Source: Halodesulfovibrio aestuarii DSM 17919 = ATCC 29578 (GTDB lineage Bacteria > Desulfobacterota > Desulfovibrionia > Desulfovibrionales > Desulfovibrionaceae). From it: a DNA stretch of 64,000 nt. The stretch spans positions 620,001 to 684,000 of the forward strand of contig NZ_ARQF01000021.1 of the NCBI RefSeq assembly GCF_000384815.1, written 5' to 3'. This document shows positions 29,155-37,885 of the stretch, one piece after another; positions within the stretch are counted from its first letter, which is position 1; each line of letters opens with the position of its first letter. Below the pieces are notes generated by a model. The model saw nothing but the letters and a program-made list of their open reading frames with translations. It had not been told where the DNA came from and made no database searches. The position numbers and the translations under genes were made by a program.

Positions 29155-29934
29155 ATGAGTGTATCTATAGTTGTAATGGGTGCTAATGGTCGTATGGGTG
29201 CAACCATTGCGCGCATGGCGCAGGATAGCGATAAATATGAGCTTGCCGCAGTTGTAGGAAGAAAGGAACACGAAGAGCGTCTTAATATTTGGGGCTGCGA
29301 GGTTTCAAATGATCTTGATGTTGTTCTTGATAAAATTGACAATGCTGTTGTTATCGATTTTACCGTTCCTGCTGCAAGCTTGGCTAATGCTAAGATCGCG
29401 GCAAAACATAATACTCCGATTGTAATGGGAACCACTGGTTTTACTATTGAAGAGCGAGCACAGCTTGAAGAGTTGGCTAAAACATCTCCTATGTTTTGGG
29501 CACCAAACACAAGTGTAGGTATTTCTGCTCTTACCCAAATTTTGCCTGAACTTATTAAGATCCTCGGTGAAGATTACGATCTCGAAATGGTAGAATTGCA
29601 CCATAACAAAAAGAAAGATTCTCCAAGCGGCACGGCAATGCGTCTTGCAGAATGCCTTGCGGAAGCTAAAAAATGGGATCTTGATAAAGTCGCCAACTAT
29701 CATCGTGAAGGTATAATTGGCGAACGTCCTAAAGAAGAAATCGGTATACAGACTATTCGTGGTGGTGACGTTGTGGGTGTTCATACTGTATATGCAATGG
29801 GGCCGGGTGAGCGCATTGAAGTAACGCACCATGCGCATTCCCGTGAAACGTTTGCGGCTGGCGCCCTTCGGGCTGCATACTGGCTTGCAGGACGTGATGC
29901 AGGAAAACTTTATTCTATGTCGGATATTATCTAA
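29155..29934 (+). CDS. dapB: 4-hydroxy-tetrahydrodipicolinate reductase
   Basis: Reduces hydroxytetrahydrodipicolinate with NAD(P)H in lysine and meso-diaminopimelate synthesis. The 259-residue protein has the Rossmann motif GANGRMG (residues 9-15), MGTTGFT (about 91-97), and the substrate and catalytic segment HHNKKKDSPSGTA (about 148-160). I start at ATG 29155, in a CGGAGAAATAAC context; upstream codons come from the GC-rich element. Its stop overlaps the nadE ATG (TAATG), so the two are coupled. Confidence 0.97.
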   Translation: MSVSIVVMGANGRMGATIARMAQDSDKYELAAVVGRKEHEERLNIWGCEVSNDLDVVLDKIDNAVVIDFTVPAASLANAKIAAKHNTPIVMGTTGFTIEERAQLEELAKTSPMFWAPNTSVGISALTQILPELIKILGEDYDLEMVELHHNKKKDSPSGTAMRLAECLAEAKKWDLDKVANYHREGIIGERPKEEIGIQTIRGGDVVGVHTVYAMGPGERIEVTHHAHSRETFAAGALRAAYWLAGRDAGKLYSMSDII

Positions 29935-31583
29935 TGAAAGTAGCGCTTCTTCAGCTGAATCCTGTTGTGGGTGATGTTTCTGGCAATATCATTAAGATTG
30001 TCGAAGCAGTTAAAAAAGCTGCAAAAGACGGGGCACAACTGTGTGTGACTCCGGAATTGTCTGTGTGCGGATATCCTCCACGTGATTTGTTATTGCGTCA
30101 GGATTTTATTGATGGCTGTCAGAGCTCTCTCAAGGCATTGGCTGTAGAACTGAAAGATATGCCTCCCACCTTAGTTGGTGTGCCGATCAATAATTTGTCT
30201 AGCGTAGGTAAACCTGTGTTTAACGCTGCAGCCTTGGTGGCAAATGGAACCTATTCCATTGTAGCGCATAAAACACTGCTTCCTACCTATGATGTATTTG
30301 ACGAAAACAGATATTTTGAACAAGGAAAATTACGTGGGCTTGTGACAATTAATGGACGCAAGGTCGGTGTAACCATTTGTGAAGATATTTGGAACGACAA
30401 GGCATACTGGAAGGATCGCAGGCAGTACGCGCAAAATCCGCTCGCGGCTCTTGTTGAAGATGGCGCAGAGCTCATTATCAACCTTTCAGCATCTCCCTTT
30501 ACGCTTGGCAAGCAGTTTGTACGTGAGCAGATGCTTTCGTCAATGGTACATTCTTACGAACTTCCGTTCTTATATGCTAACCAGATAGGTGGAAACGACG
30601 ACCTTATTTTTGCAGGTAAAAGCCTCGCTTATGCTGCAGACGGTACGCTGATAGGTAAAGGAAAATCCTTTGAAGAAGATGTACTGGTTGTAGATCTGGA
30701 AACAAAGGCTGGACGAGTTGAGCAGGAAGATGCCAGCGACGAAGCACAGGCATGGAATGCGCTGGTTCTTGGAACACGTGACTATGTGAGAAAATGTGGC
30801 TTTACAAAGGTGGTCCTCGGCCTTTCCGGCGGGGTTGATTCAGCCTTGACAGCTGCTGTTGCGGTGGAAGCTCTTGGTTCTGATAATGTAATCGGTGTGC
30901 TTATGCCGTCGCCTTACTCCAGTCAGGGTAGTGTTGACGACTCTCTTGATCTTGCAGATCGTCTTGGTATCCATACTGAGACAATTGAAATTGAGCCAAT
31001 GCTTACAGCCTTCCTCAGCTCTCTTCATCCTGTCTTCAATGGTGAGGGCACAGATGTAACAGAAGAAAATCTTCAGGCGCGTATCCGTGGTAATCTGCTT
31101 ATGGCAATGTCAAATAAATTTGGTGCATTGCTTTTAACCACAGGTAATAAATCCGAGTTGGCAGTAGGATATTGCACTATCTATGGTGACATGGCTGGCG
31201 GCTTGGCTGTTATTTCTGATGTGCCGAAAACTCTTGTTTGGAACGTTTGTCGTTGGGCAAACGAGCATTGCGGAAATAAAATTCCTATGGAGATTATCGA
31301 AAAAGCTCCGTCCGCAGAATTACGCCCTGATCAGAAAGATACTGACTCGTTACCGGAATACGAAGAGCTTGATGCTATTCTGCGAAAATATATTGACGAG
31401 CGGTTGAGTAAAGAAGCAATCATCTCACAGGGGCACGCTCCTGAAGATGTAGAACAAATACTAAAGCTTGTGAAGATTTCTGAGTTTAAACGCAGACAGG
31501 CTGCACCGGGACTGCGCATCACAGACAGAGCCTTTGGCACTGGTTGGAGAATGCCGGTTGCAAGTAGTGTACGTTTGCCTTAG
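29934..31583 (+). CDS. nadE: Glutamine-dependent NAD+ synthetase
   Basis: Makes NAD from nicotinic acid adenine dinucleotide with ammonia released from glutamine. The 549-residue protein has an N-terminal nitrilase-like glutaminase domain (residues 1 to about 265) with the Glu41-Lys-Cys triad in TPELSVCGYPPR, AHKTLLPTYDVFDE and VTICEDIW. The C-terminal ATP-pyrophosphatase domain carries SGGVDSALT near residue 299. This is the self-sufficient glutaminase-linked form. It starts inside the dapB stop codon and is followed by a strong terminator. Confidence 0.96.
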   Translation: MKVALLQLNPVVGDVSGNIIKIVEAVKKAAKDGAQLCVTPELSVCGYPPRDLLLRQDFIDGCQSSLKALAVELKDMPPTLVGVPINNLSSVGKPVFNAAALVANGTYSIVAHKTLLPTYDVFDENRYFEQGKLRGLVTINGRKVGVTICEDIWNDKAYWKDRRQYAQNPLAALVEDGAELIINLSASPFTLGKQFVREQMLSSMVHSYELPFLYANQIGGNDDLIFAGKSLAYAADGTLIGKGKSFEEDVLVVDLETKAGRVEQEDASDEAQAWNALVLGTRDYVRKCGFTKVVLGLSGGVDSALTAAVAVEALGSDNVIGVLMPSPYSSQGSVDDSLDLADRLGIHTETIEIEPMLTAFLSSLHPVFNGEGTDVTEENLQARIRGNLLMAMSNKFGALLLTTGNKSELAVGYCTIYGDMAGGLAVISDVPKTLVWNVCRWANEHCGNKIPMEIIEKAPSAELRPDQKDTDSLPEYEELDAILRKYIDERLSKEAIISQGHAPEDVEQILKLVKISEFKRRQAAPGLRITDRAFGTGWRMPVASSVRLP

Positions 31584-31603
31584 CTATCATATTGAAAAAC
31601 AAT

Positions 31604-31640
31604 AAAAAAAGCGTGAGCCGTACAGCTCACGCTTTTTTTT
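31604..31640. terminator. Bidirectional terminator after nadE
   Basis: Perfect 15-bp stem AAAAAAAGCGTGAGC / GCTCACGCTTTTTTT with a six-base loop, between the nadE stop and the stop of the convergent Mo-pterin gene at 31639. Confidence 0.92.
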
Positions 31641-33564
31641 ATTGTTCAATGGGTTCTAACCGTACCCGCTGGCTGTAATAAGCTGCGTTCCAACCAATGT
31701 CGGTGACATGTGCTTCAATAATCGTGTTGGGGCATCGGTTGAACATCATCCAGCCTCCACGGCGCACAATGACGGCTTCAGGATGCACAGAGGTATCCGC
31801 TACGACCTGTACTTGTATTTTGCCGATTGGGGATACAATATATGCTTGGACATCTGGTTCGATGTTGCTTTGTGTAAGAGTCGCAGGGTATACGTATGCT
31901 TTTAGTTGCTCTTGTTGTTTGTCCGCAGGAATCTGGGAGTGCTCAAAATCTTTGTTGATGAGTGACAGTAGTGAGAGTGGAAAGTCTACGGCTGCTTTTA
32001 GCTCATCATGTAATATTGGGTCGGGGAAGCGATATTTACCATCTGGATGTTTGAACTGCATATCCTTGAACGCAACAGTTGGCCAGTCTGTAGGCAGAAA
32101 GCCTTGTCGGCGGATTTTTTCAAGCGGATTTTTTGTAAGATTTGTGATTGGCTTTGTATTAAGTGCAGTTGTTAAGATTTCATCTCGTTCGGGAAAGGGA
32201 ATAGACAGACGGTTCGCAAGATCTTTTATGATGTCATAGTCAGCGCGTGCTTCGCCTCTGGGGGCAAAGACTTTTGCACTGTGTTGGATATAGTTGTGGA
32301 AATATGACCCGAGAATGTCTTCTCGCTCATAGATAAGCGCGCATGGTAGAATTATGTCTGCGCGTTTGGCTGTGTCATTCATAAAGGCATCTACTACGAC
32401 AACCATATCGATTGTATTGAATGCCTTTGCCATCTTATTAGCTTCAGGTGTCTGGTTAACGGCGTTTGTTCCGTCACACCAGAGAAATTCAATGTCACCG
32501 GCATCAAGAATTTCGTCAGCAAGTTTTGGCGTTAATAATTTTCGGGCAGTTTTGCCTCCGGAGCGCCAAGTAGAGTCAAAGTTTCTACCAGTGCTGACAC
32601 CGCCGTAACTCCCCGCTCCTTTTTTGCCTATATTGCCGGAAAGCATACTCAGGGCATTAATATAGCGGACATTCTCTCCACCATAGGTGTAGCGTTGTAA
32701 TCCCCACCCAAGGATGCTGGAAACCGCACAATTTTCTTTGCCATAAATTTCAACAAGTGTGTTGAGTTCTTCAGAACGTATGCCACATGTATCCAACAGC
32801 TTTTTTTCATCAAGTTCTTTGATGAATGCGAGAAATTCTGAACCATTTGATGTGCGGTTTAGAATGGTGTCGGATATTCCTGCTTCGGAAAGACGTCTTA
32901 TAATTGCAGCTGCAAGAAATCGATCTGTACCCGGCCTGATTTGGATGTGTGTGTCACTGACGTGAATCCGCATCCCTTCTTTAGGTGACACTGGTGAAAT
33001 ACTGATGAGTTGACAGCCGTTATTCTGTGCGTCTTTTAGCAGGGCAGCTGTATGAATAGAAGAACGAAGAACATCGCGGCCCCAGTTTACAATGCAGTCA
33101 GCATTAAGAAGCTCTGTATAGCTGTTTTGGTCAAGCTCACCGAAGTCAAGAATGCAGGAATCGATAATTGCATTGTTACACAGTGCGCCATGGGTACTGG
33201 AAGCTTCAAGTTGTCCAAAAAGATAACGGCTTGTATCTGCAAGCACACCGTGAAAACCGAAACCACGAACATGAAGCATGCGTTCGGGGGTAGTTCGCAA
33301 TGTAGAAATTTTATTCGCAATGGTATTAAGAGCTTTTTCCCATGAGACAGGGACAAATGTCGTTCCGTCACGCATAAGCGGGGTTGTTATGCGGTCTGGT
33401 GCGTTGATTCGCGCGAGGGCGTGTTTCCCTTTTTTGCAGGTGTATCCTTGTGTGACGGGATGCGTAGGGTTGCCTTTTATCGACGTATTACCATGTTCAT
33501 CAATTTTTACAATTGTTGAGCAACCGTCTGGACAGTCTAACGTACATGCAGAAATACGTTCCAT
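31639..33564 (-). CDS. Molybdopterin (bis-MGD) oxidoreductase of the DMSO reductase family
   Basis: A 641-residue catalytic subunit. The N-terminus has a [4Fe-4S] motif with Cys7-x3-Cys11-x3-Cys15 and Cys43 (YTCKKG), followed by the family opening RITTPL. Residue Cys129 in HGALC is the best candidate for the Mo ligand by rough alignment with DmsA-type enzymes. The segment FLWCDGTNAVNQTPE and the final MFNRCPNTIIEAH (MGD binding, molydop-binding domain) are typical. There is no Tat signal, so it appears cytoplasmic. Its substrate is unknown. The opposite-strand GltD-like and ferredoxin genes lie beyond the ACT gene and could accept or supply electrons. Confidence 0.85.
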   Translation of the reverse strand: MERISACTLDCPDGCSTIVKIDEHGNTSIKGNPTHPVTQGYTCKKGKHALARINAPDRITTPLMRDGTTFVPVSWEKALNTIANKISTLRTTPERMLHVRGFGFHGVLADTSRYLFGQLEASSTHGALCNNAIIDSCILDFGELDQNSYTELLNADCIVNWGRDVLRSSIHTAALLKDAQNNGCQLISISPVSPKEGMRIHVSDTHIQIRPGTDRFLAAAIIRRLSEAGISDTILNRTSNGSEFLAFIKELDEKKLLDTCGIRSEELNTLVEIYGKENCAVSSILGWGLQRYTYGGENVRYINALSMLSGNIGKKGAGSYGGVSTGRNFDSTWRSGGKTARKLLTPKLADEILDAGDIEFLWCDGTNAVNQTPEANKMAKAFNTIDMVVVVDAFMNDTAKRADIILPCALIYEREDILGSYFHNYIQHSAKVFAPRGEARADYDIIKDLANRLSIPFPERDEILTTALNTKPITNLTKNPLEKIRRQGFLPTDWPTVAFKDMQFKHPDGKYRFPDPILHDELKAAVDFPLSLLSLINKDFEHSQIPADKQQEQLKAYVYPATLTQSNIEPDVQAYIVSPIGKIQVQVVADTSVHPEAVIVRRGGWMMFNRCPNTIIEAHVTDIGWNAAYYSQRVRLEPIEQ

Positions 33565-33733
33565 TTGTGTTCTCCTAGGGGAGATCCCCTCTATGCGATA
33601 CTTGTATTCCGCATTGTCCTTGTGCCTGCGGAAACAGGTATGTTTTGCCGTAAAATTTTTCCATTGGCATCTAATTTTTAGTCAATGTTATAGAAGGCAG
33701 ACTTCACAGAGATACAAGGTGCACTATGAAAAC

Positions 33734-33763
33734 AAAAGAAGCCGGAAAGATCCGGCTTCTTTT
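33734..33763 (-). terminator. Terminator after the ACT-domain gene
   Basis: 13-bp inverted repeat (AAAAGAAGCCGGA / TCCGGCTTCTTTT), 19 bases past the ACT gene stop on the minus strand. It separates the ACT gene from the Mo-pterin gene, so they do not share one simple transcript. Confidence 0.85.
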
Positions 33764-33781
33764 ATCTGCTGCGATAACTAG

Positions 33782-34213
33782 TTATTGAGCGTGTAATTTT
33801 GTGCCCGGGATAATCGGAATGTTATTCTCAGATAAAACGTCTACGGCTTGATCTGTTTTGTCGAAACGGAAAATCAACGTAGCATTTGTGCTGCCGGGCA
33901 TAACAAAAGCGTACATGTATTCAACGTTGATCCCATTGTTACCAAGCGTATCGAGAATATGGTTCAAGCCGCCCGGCTTATCTTCTACTTCCACTGCAAC
34001 AACATTTGTTTTGCCGACCGTGAAGCCCTTATCTTTCAATACGGATTTTGCCTTTTCACTATTATCTACGATAAGGCGCAAAATTCCAAAGTCCGTTGTG
34101 TCTGCGAGGGAAAGGGCGCGAATGTTTATGCCATTCGCTGCCAGTGTATTAGTTACTTCTGCAAGGCGCCCAGCCTTGTTTTCTAGAAAAACGGATATTT
34201 GTTCTACTTTCAT
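33782..34213 (-). CDS. Tandem ACT-domain protein
   Basis: A 143-residue cytoplasmic protein made of two ACT domains: the first at residues 1-68 ([23 protein letters not shown]), the second at 69-143 ([23 protein letters not shown]). ACT domains bind amino acids; such stand-alone tandem proteins are usually small-molecule sensors. It resembles ACT proteins found with phenylacetate-CoA ligase or indolepyruvate oxidoreductase genes in other anaerobes, but none is adjacent here. It starts at the ATG at 34211-34213 after GGAG-type spacing. An 8-bp palindrome at 34245-34265 lies upstream. Confidence 0.88.
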   Translation of the reverse strand: MKVEQISVFLENKAGRLAEVTNTLAANGINIRALSLADTTDFGILRLIVDNSEKAKSVLKDKGFTVGKTNVVAVEVEDKPGGLNHILDTLGNNGINVEYMYAFVMPGSTNATLIFRFDKTDQAVDVLSENNIPIIPGTKLHAQ

Positions 34214-34244
34214 GAGGAGTGCCCCTTATTGTCTTCAGATACAT

Positions 34245-34265
34245 AGAAATATACCCTATTTCTAG
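34245..34265 (-). promoter_or_regulatory. Palindrome upstream of the ACT gene
   Basis: TAGAAATA and TATTTCTA form an 8-bp perfect inverted repeat with a five-base spacer, 32 bases upstream of the ACT start. No promoter elements could be tied to it; it may be an operator. Confidence 0.3.
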
Positions 34266-34392
34266 CATTTGAACCTTTGGTGGGCAATACGTAATACAAC
34301 TTTGTTAAAAATTAGTATCGATATCAAACTTTTTAAAAGACAGCTTAGTTGTAAGGCATACTGGTTGTGCCTATTTTCACACAATTTCGTGC

Positions 34393-34420
34393 TTGCCAGC
34401 ACACTACTGTGATGTATATT
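34393..34420 (+). promoter_or_regulatory. Candidate promoter of the flavoprotein-ferredoxin pair
   Basis: TTGCCA (34393-34398) and TATATT (34415-34420) are 16 bp apart, about 85 bases before the start of the flavoprotein gene. Confidence 0.45.
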
Positions 34421-34505
34421 AAAGAATTCGTGAAGCAGGTTGAGTGTTCAATGAGTTATTGTGGCAGTTACTCCTTTGAATGAATTTAAGAATAGGGGTG
34501 TGTTA

Positions 34506-35579
34506 GTGTCTTCATCTTTACACGCTGGTATAATGAATTTCGGTTTCTTACAGACCCAAAATACACACGCAGTAAATAGAAGTGTTGGAATTATTGGCGC
34601 AGGCCCTTCTGGCCTTGCTGCTGCTGGGCTTTTAGCAAGTCGGGGCTACGAAGTGCATGTCTACGATAAGCTACCAAAGCCGGGTGGGCTTATGGTCTTT
34701 GGTATTCCAAGTCATAGAATACCTGTGGATCGTATTAACCGCGGGGTGCGTGACTTAGAACGCCGTCTTGGCGTCACCTTTAGAACAAATACAAAAATTT
34801 GCTGCAGTGCGCCTATGCACGAAGAAGAGGGTGACCATTTTGCGGCCGATGTTTTAGGTCTTTCTGACTTGACGGATAACCATGATGCCGTGGTTGTATG
34901 TTCCGGATCGTGGAAGTCTCGTAAATTGACTATTGAGGGAAGCACACTGGACGGCGTGTATTCCAGTCTGCAATTTTTATTTCCTATCCGTGCCATTAAG
35001 TATGCCCACAGCAACGTTTCAATGCCGGATGTTAACGGAAAAAAAATTATAGTTATTGGTGCAGGGCACTCTGCTGTCGATGTGGTTGACTCAGCCAGAA
35101 AGCTCGGTGCAGCAGAAATTACTCTTGTATATAGACGCACTGTAGCAGAGGCTCCGTGCGGCAAGTTCGAGATTGATCGTATTCAAGAAATGGGTGTTAC
35201 ATGGCTTGAGAAACGCTCTCCTGAGGCTATACGAGGCAATGAGCATGTTGAAACGCTTATAGTGCGTAATAGTGCAACTGATGAGCTGGAAGAATTGGAC
35301 GCCGATATTATTGTAAGCGCAATTGGGGAAATTCCTACTCCTCCGTTTCAAAAAGAGCTTGGCTTGGAGAACGTACGCAAAGGTGATGTCCGCTGGTTGA
35401 ATATGACAGCAATAGATAACGTTTTTGTTGCTGGTGATGTGCTTACAGGGCCAAGTAAGATTGGCAAAGCTGTCTACAGTGGTTTGCGTGCGGCCCGTTC
35501 ATTGACAAACTGGCTTGATTTGAAAGCGCAGTCTCGTGAAGCAGAATATAATTTTGAAGCCGATAAAATTTCGCGGTAA
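34506..35579 (+). CDS. GltD-like FAD/NAD(P) oxidoreductase
   Basis: A 357-residue flavoprotein of the glutamate-synthase small-subunit type without the N-terminal iron-sulfur part. It has an FAD-binding GIIGAGPSGLAAAGLL near residue 24, the PGGLMVFGIPSHRIP segment, an NAD(P)-binding IVIGAGHSAVDVVDSA near 180 and a C-terminal GDVLTGPSKIGKAVYSG that closes over FAD. I start at GTG 34506, seven bases after AGGGG; an in-frame GTG at 34461 and ATG at 34533 are alternatives. A four-cluster ferredoxin follows at once, so the pair probably transfers electrons between NAD(P)H and a ferredoxin-type partner. Confidence 0.85.
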   Translation: MSSSLHAGIMNFGFLQTQNTHAVNRSVGIIGAGPSGLAAAGLLASRGYEVHVYDKLPKPGGLMVFGIPSHRIPVDRINRGVRDLERRLGVTFRTNTKICCSAPMHEEEGDHFAADVLGLSDLTDNHDAVVVCSGSWKSRKLTIEGSTLDGVYSSLQFLFPIRAIKYAHSNVSMPDVNGKKIIVIGAGHSAVDVVDSARKLGAAEITLVYRRTVAEAPCGKFEIDRIQEMGVTWLEKRSPEAIRGNEHVETLIVRNSATDELEELDADIIVSAIGEIPTPPFQKELGLENVRKGDVRWLNMTAIDNVFVAGDVLTGPSKIGKAVYSGLRAARSLTNWLDLKAQSREAEYNFEADKISR

Positions 35580-35594
35580 GTGGCGGGAGCAAAA

Positions 35595-36107
35595 GTGAAT
35601 AGTATGCAAGAACAGAAAACACTGTTTGTTGATTACTCCAAATGCATTGGCTGTGAAACTTGTGAAGCAGTATGCAGGTTTCTTTACGACACTCCGCGGA
35701 TAGCAATGTCGCGCACTATTGAAGGTGAGATTGTTCCTTTATATTGTCAGCATTGTGAAAAGGCTGCATGCCAGCGCGTTTGTAAACGCGGGGCAATTTC
35801 TCGGGACGCTCAAGGAGCTGTATTGCATGATTCGATGAAATGTCGAGGATGTGAAACAAAGGATTGTCTGATTGCCTGCCCGTATGCTGCGTTTTTTGCA
35901 ACCTGCAAAAGTGTGGCTGTGGCAAAGTGCGATTTATGTAAGAAACGTAGGGCAGAGGATATGCTTCCTGCTTGTGTAGAAATGTGTCCGTGCGATGCTA
36001 TTAAATATGTCGATCGGGAAGAGATTGAATCGCTGAGAACTCCTGCATCTGAAGAGGCTTTTAAGCGTGTAATGTCACATATTCGTCCTAAAAAATTCGT
36101 TGATTAA
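35595..36107 (+). CDS. 4Fe-4S ferredoxin-type electron-transfer protein (HycB/DmsB-like)
   Basis: A 170-residue protein with 16 Cys arranged as four [4Fe-4S] sites: CIGCETCEAVC, YCQHCEKAACQRVC, CRGCETKDCLIACP, and CDLCKK with CVEMCP. This is the usual layout of electron-transfer subunits of molybdopterin enzymes and hydrogenases. There is no signal peptide or membrane segment. I start at GTG 35595, five bases after GGGAG; an earlier GTG at 35580 directly follows the flavoprotein stop. It forms a unit with the GltD-like gene. A partner catalytic subunit might be the Mo-pterin enzyme at 31639-33564, but this is inferred only from proximity. Confidence 0.88.
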   Translation: MNSMQEQKTLFVDYSKCIGCETCEAVCRFLYDTPRIAMSRTIEGEIVPLYCQHCEKAACQRVCKRGAISRDAQGAVLHDSMKCRGCETKDCLIACPYAAFFATCKSVAVAKCDLCKKRRAEDMLPACVEMCPCDAIKYVDREEIESLRTPASEEAFKRVMSHIRPKKFVD

Positions 36108-36158
36108 CGTGAGTTATTATAGGGCAGAGTAAGCTGTGCCCAAACGATGTAACTTACT

Positions 36159-36190
36159 AAAAGGTGGAGTGAATTGCTCCACCTTTTTTT
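36159..36190 (+). terminator. Terminator after the ferredoxin gene
   Basis: 10-bp stem AAAGGTGGAG / CTCCACCTTT with a seven-base loop and a T-run, about 50 bases beyond the stop codon. Confidence 0.88.
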
Positions 36191-36239
36191 ATGCATGAGT
36201 ATTAAGGTTTTCAAGCTTGGCTGTTCCGTACTTTTAATT

Positions 36240-36382
36240 TTGCTGCCTACTTGCTCTGTGTTCTTACATAAATTTTCCCCATAAACTTTTTTTTCTTCGT
36301 ACCCCAACGCGTTGTGCAGCTTTATGTTTTTCAAATAGTTGTTTGTAGGCCCTTCTGAATTAAAAAAATTACAAGTTAACAT
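36240..36382 (-). pseudogene. Possible relic of an IS-type (IS3/IS481-like) transposase C-terminus
   Basis: A minus-strand frame contains a segment NNYLKNIKLHNALGYEEKKV, which resembles the conserved end of IS3/IS481 integrase-type transposases (Y-N-x-x-R-x-H-S-A-L-G-Y pattern). The frame starts with an ATG and soon loses similarity, with no DDE core upstream and no clear terminal repeats. I read it as a decayed fragment rather than a working gene; chance similarity is possible. The surrounding stretch 36191-36516 shows no other gene. Confidence 0.35.
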
Positions 36383-36516
36383 AATGATGTAGGTCGGCTA
36401 GTTACCCAAATGTAATAATAGGATAATGAAAATATTTTACATCCCAAAAGAAAAGCGGAGTTGCGTACTTATAGTTAAAGGGAGTGCTGTTAGATGCCGT
36501 TTTTCAGCAGAAGGTG

Positions 36517-36554
36517 AAAAAAAAGCCCGTGTGAAATACTCACACGGGCTTTTT
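36517..36554. terminator. Terminator after the M23 peptidase gene
   Basis: Perfect inverted repeat AAAAAGCCCGTGTGA / TCACACGGGCTTTTT with a T-run on the minus strand, just past the stop at 36569. Confidence 0.9.
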
Positions 36555-36568
36555 GAATATAATAGTAT

Positions 36569-37885
36569 TTAGTCAAAATTAAGTTTGTCAGTAATGTTAT
36601 ATTGAATCCATCGAGGGTCGAACCATTCGATAGGTGTGACTGGAATACCTGATACAATGACACCAAAGTGGAGGTGGTCACCACCCGACATACCAGTAGA
36701 ACCAGAACTTCCTATAATATCTCCCTGATTAACAACAGAACCTACGGTCGTTTTGATTTCTGTCATATGTGCGTACAGCGTCTGCAGACCAAGACCATGG
36801 TCTATTATAACGACGTTTCCGTAGATGCCGAGGTTGCCGCAAAATACAACAGTTCCTTTGTTTGCCGCTGGAATAGGGGAGCGCTTGCGGGAAGCAAGGT
36901 CAAGTCCAAGGTGGGTCTGTTCGTCGATGACTTTTCCATCGTACATGTAGCTTCTACGGTCGCCAAAACCTGCGCGAGTGGCTGAGTTAGGAAACCGAAG
37001 GAACTTACTTTTCCATAAAATAGACGATGATGTCTGCCGACCTATTTCTAGGAGTTTCGCACGGTTTGCTGCACGAATTTTCTGATTTACAATAAGAAAA
37101 CGTTCCAGGTTTGTTTTTGCCTGAGGTGTATCTTTAGTAAAGGCAGGCATTTTACTATTTAAAAAGTGGTCGCTTAAATTAATTTTATCATGTCTGAATC
37201 TACGGGCAAGAGCATTAATGGAAAAAGGCTGGTTGTATATATTGCCCGCTATATCCATTGCAAACGCTGTAGGATTGAAATCCTTTTTGTCAATGTTCTG
37301 CGGGAAAGCAAAGAAGCTGATATAGCTACCGTCGGCTTGCTTGTACCCCGGAAAGAACATTTTCTTTACTTTTACGCCTGAAGTTTCAACAGGCTCTGAG
37401 ACGGTGTATGCAATAACACCGGTGCCTCCCTGCCAGATGTTTGGCGGCAATGACTTGATGGTAATGCTTGGTGGAGTGTTGTCCATCCGCATGATAACAA
37501 CTTTACGGGTAGTGTTCCCTTTACCAAATGCCGCGAGAGAGGTGTCTGTCGCAGTGATGATCATTTCGAATGAACCATCTGAAATGTTCGCACTTGCAAG
37601 AGGAATGCTAAGTGTGATCGATTTTTTTCCTGGTTCAAAAGCCGTTGAATACAACGGGATGGTTTTTGAGTTTTTGCGAACGGCAATAGAAAGATTTTTT
37701 AGCTCAGATGTTACATCGTGTAGTGAAAGAGTCGCTACGCTGCTTTTGTTAACTCGGGCGTTTTCTTTATCAATAGCAACGATCGGACCTTGCTGGTCTT
37801 TGAATAAAAGCCAGCCTGCAATCGCACCGCCGCAAATAAGAGATAGAAATATAATAAAGAAGAAAGTTTTTTTAAGGCTCGCCAT
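36569..37885 (-). CDS. M23 family metallopeptidase (LytM/DacB-like), membrane-anchored
   Basis: A 438-residue protein with an N-terminal signal anchor (KKTFFFIIFLSLICGGAIAGWLLF), a large middle region of beta-rich folds predicted in the periplasm, and a C-terminal M23 domain. The zinc ligands are His and Asp in HLGLDLA and HLHFG, and the GHLQ-like loop follows NHGLGLQTLYAH. M23 peptidases cut peptidoglycan cross-links or regulate amidases. I start at ATG 37883-37885, which follows AAGGGA; a longer start gives a poorer signal. It is probably monocistronic, with a terminator behind and a palindromic intergenic region before it. Confidence 0.9.
   Translation of the reverse strand: MASLKKTFFFIIFLSLICGGAIAGWLLFKDQQGPIVAIDKENARVNKSSVATLSLHDVTSELKNLSIAVRKNSKTIPLYSTAFEPGKKSITLSIPLASANISDGSFEMIITATDTSLAAFGKGNTTRKVVIMRMDNTPPSITIKSLPPNIWQGGTGVIAYTVSEPVETSGVKVKKMFFPGYKQADGSYISFFAFPQNIDKKDFNPTAFAMDIAGNIYNQPFSINALARRFRHDKINLSDHFLNSKMPAFTKDTPQAKTNLERFLIVNQKIRAANRAKLLEIGRQTSSSILWKSKFLRFPNSATRAGFGDRRSYMYDGKVIDEQTHLGLDLASRKRSPIPAANKGTVVFCGNLGIYGNVVIIDHGLGLQTLYAHMTEIKTTVGSVVNQGDIIGSSGSTGMSGGDHLHFGVIVSGIPVTPIEWFDPRWIQYNITDKLNFD

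Noticed and set aside
31697-32239. Plus-strand frame opposite the Mo-pterin gene
   Set aside because: Shadow of the conserved enzyme; Ser/Cys-rich composition typical of antisense reading.
34461-34505. Upstream GTG start for the GltD-like gene
   Set aside because: No ribosome-binding site before it, whereas GTG 34506 has AGGGG at good spacing; the added residues have no family match.
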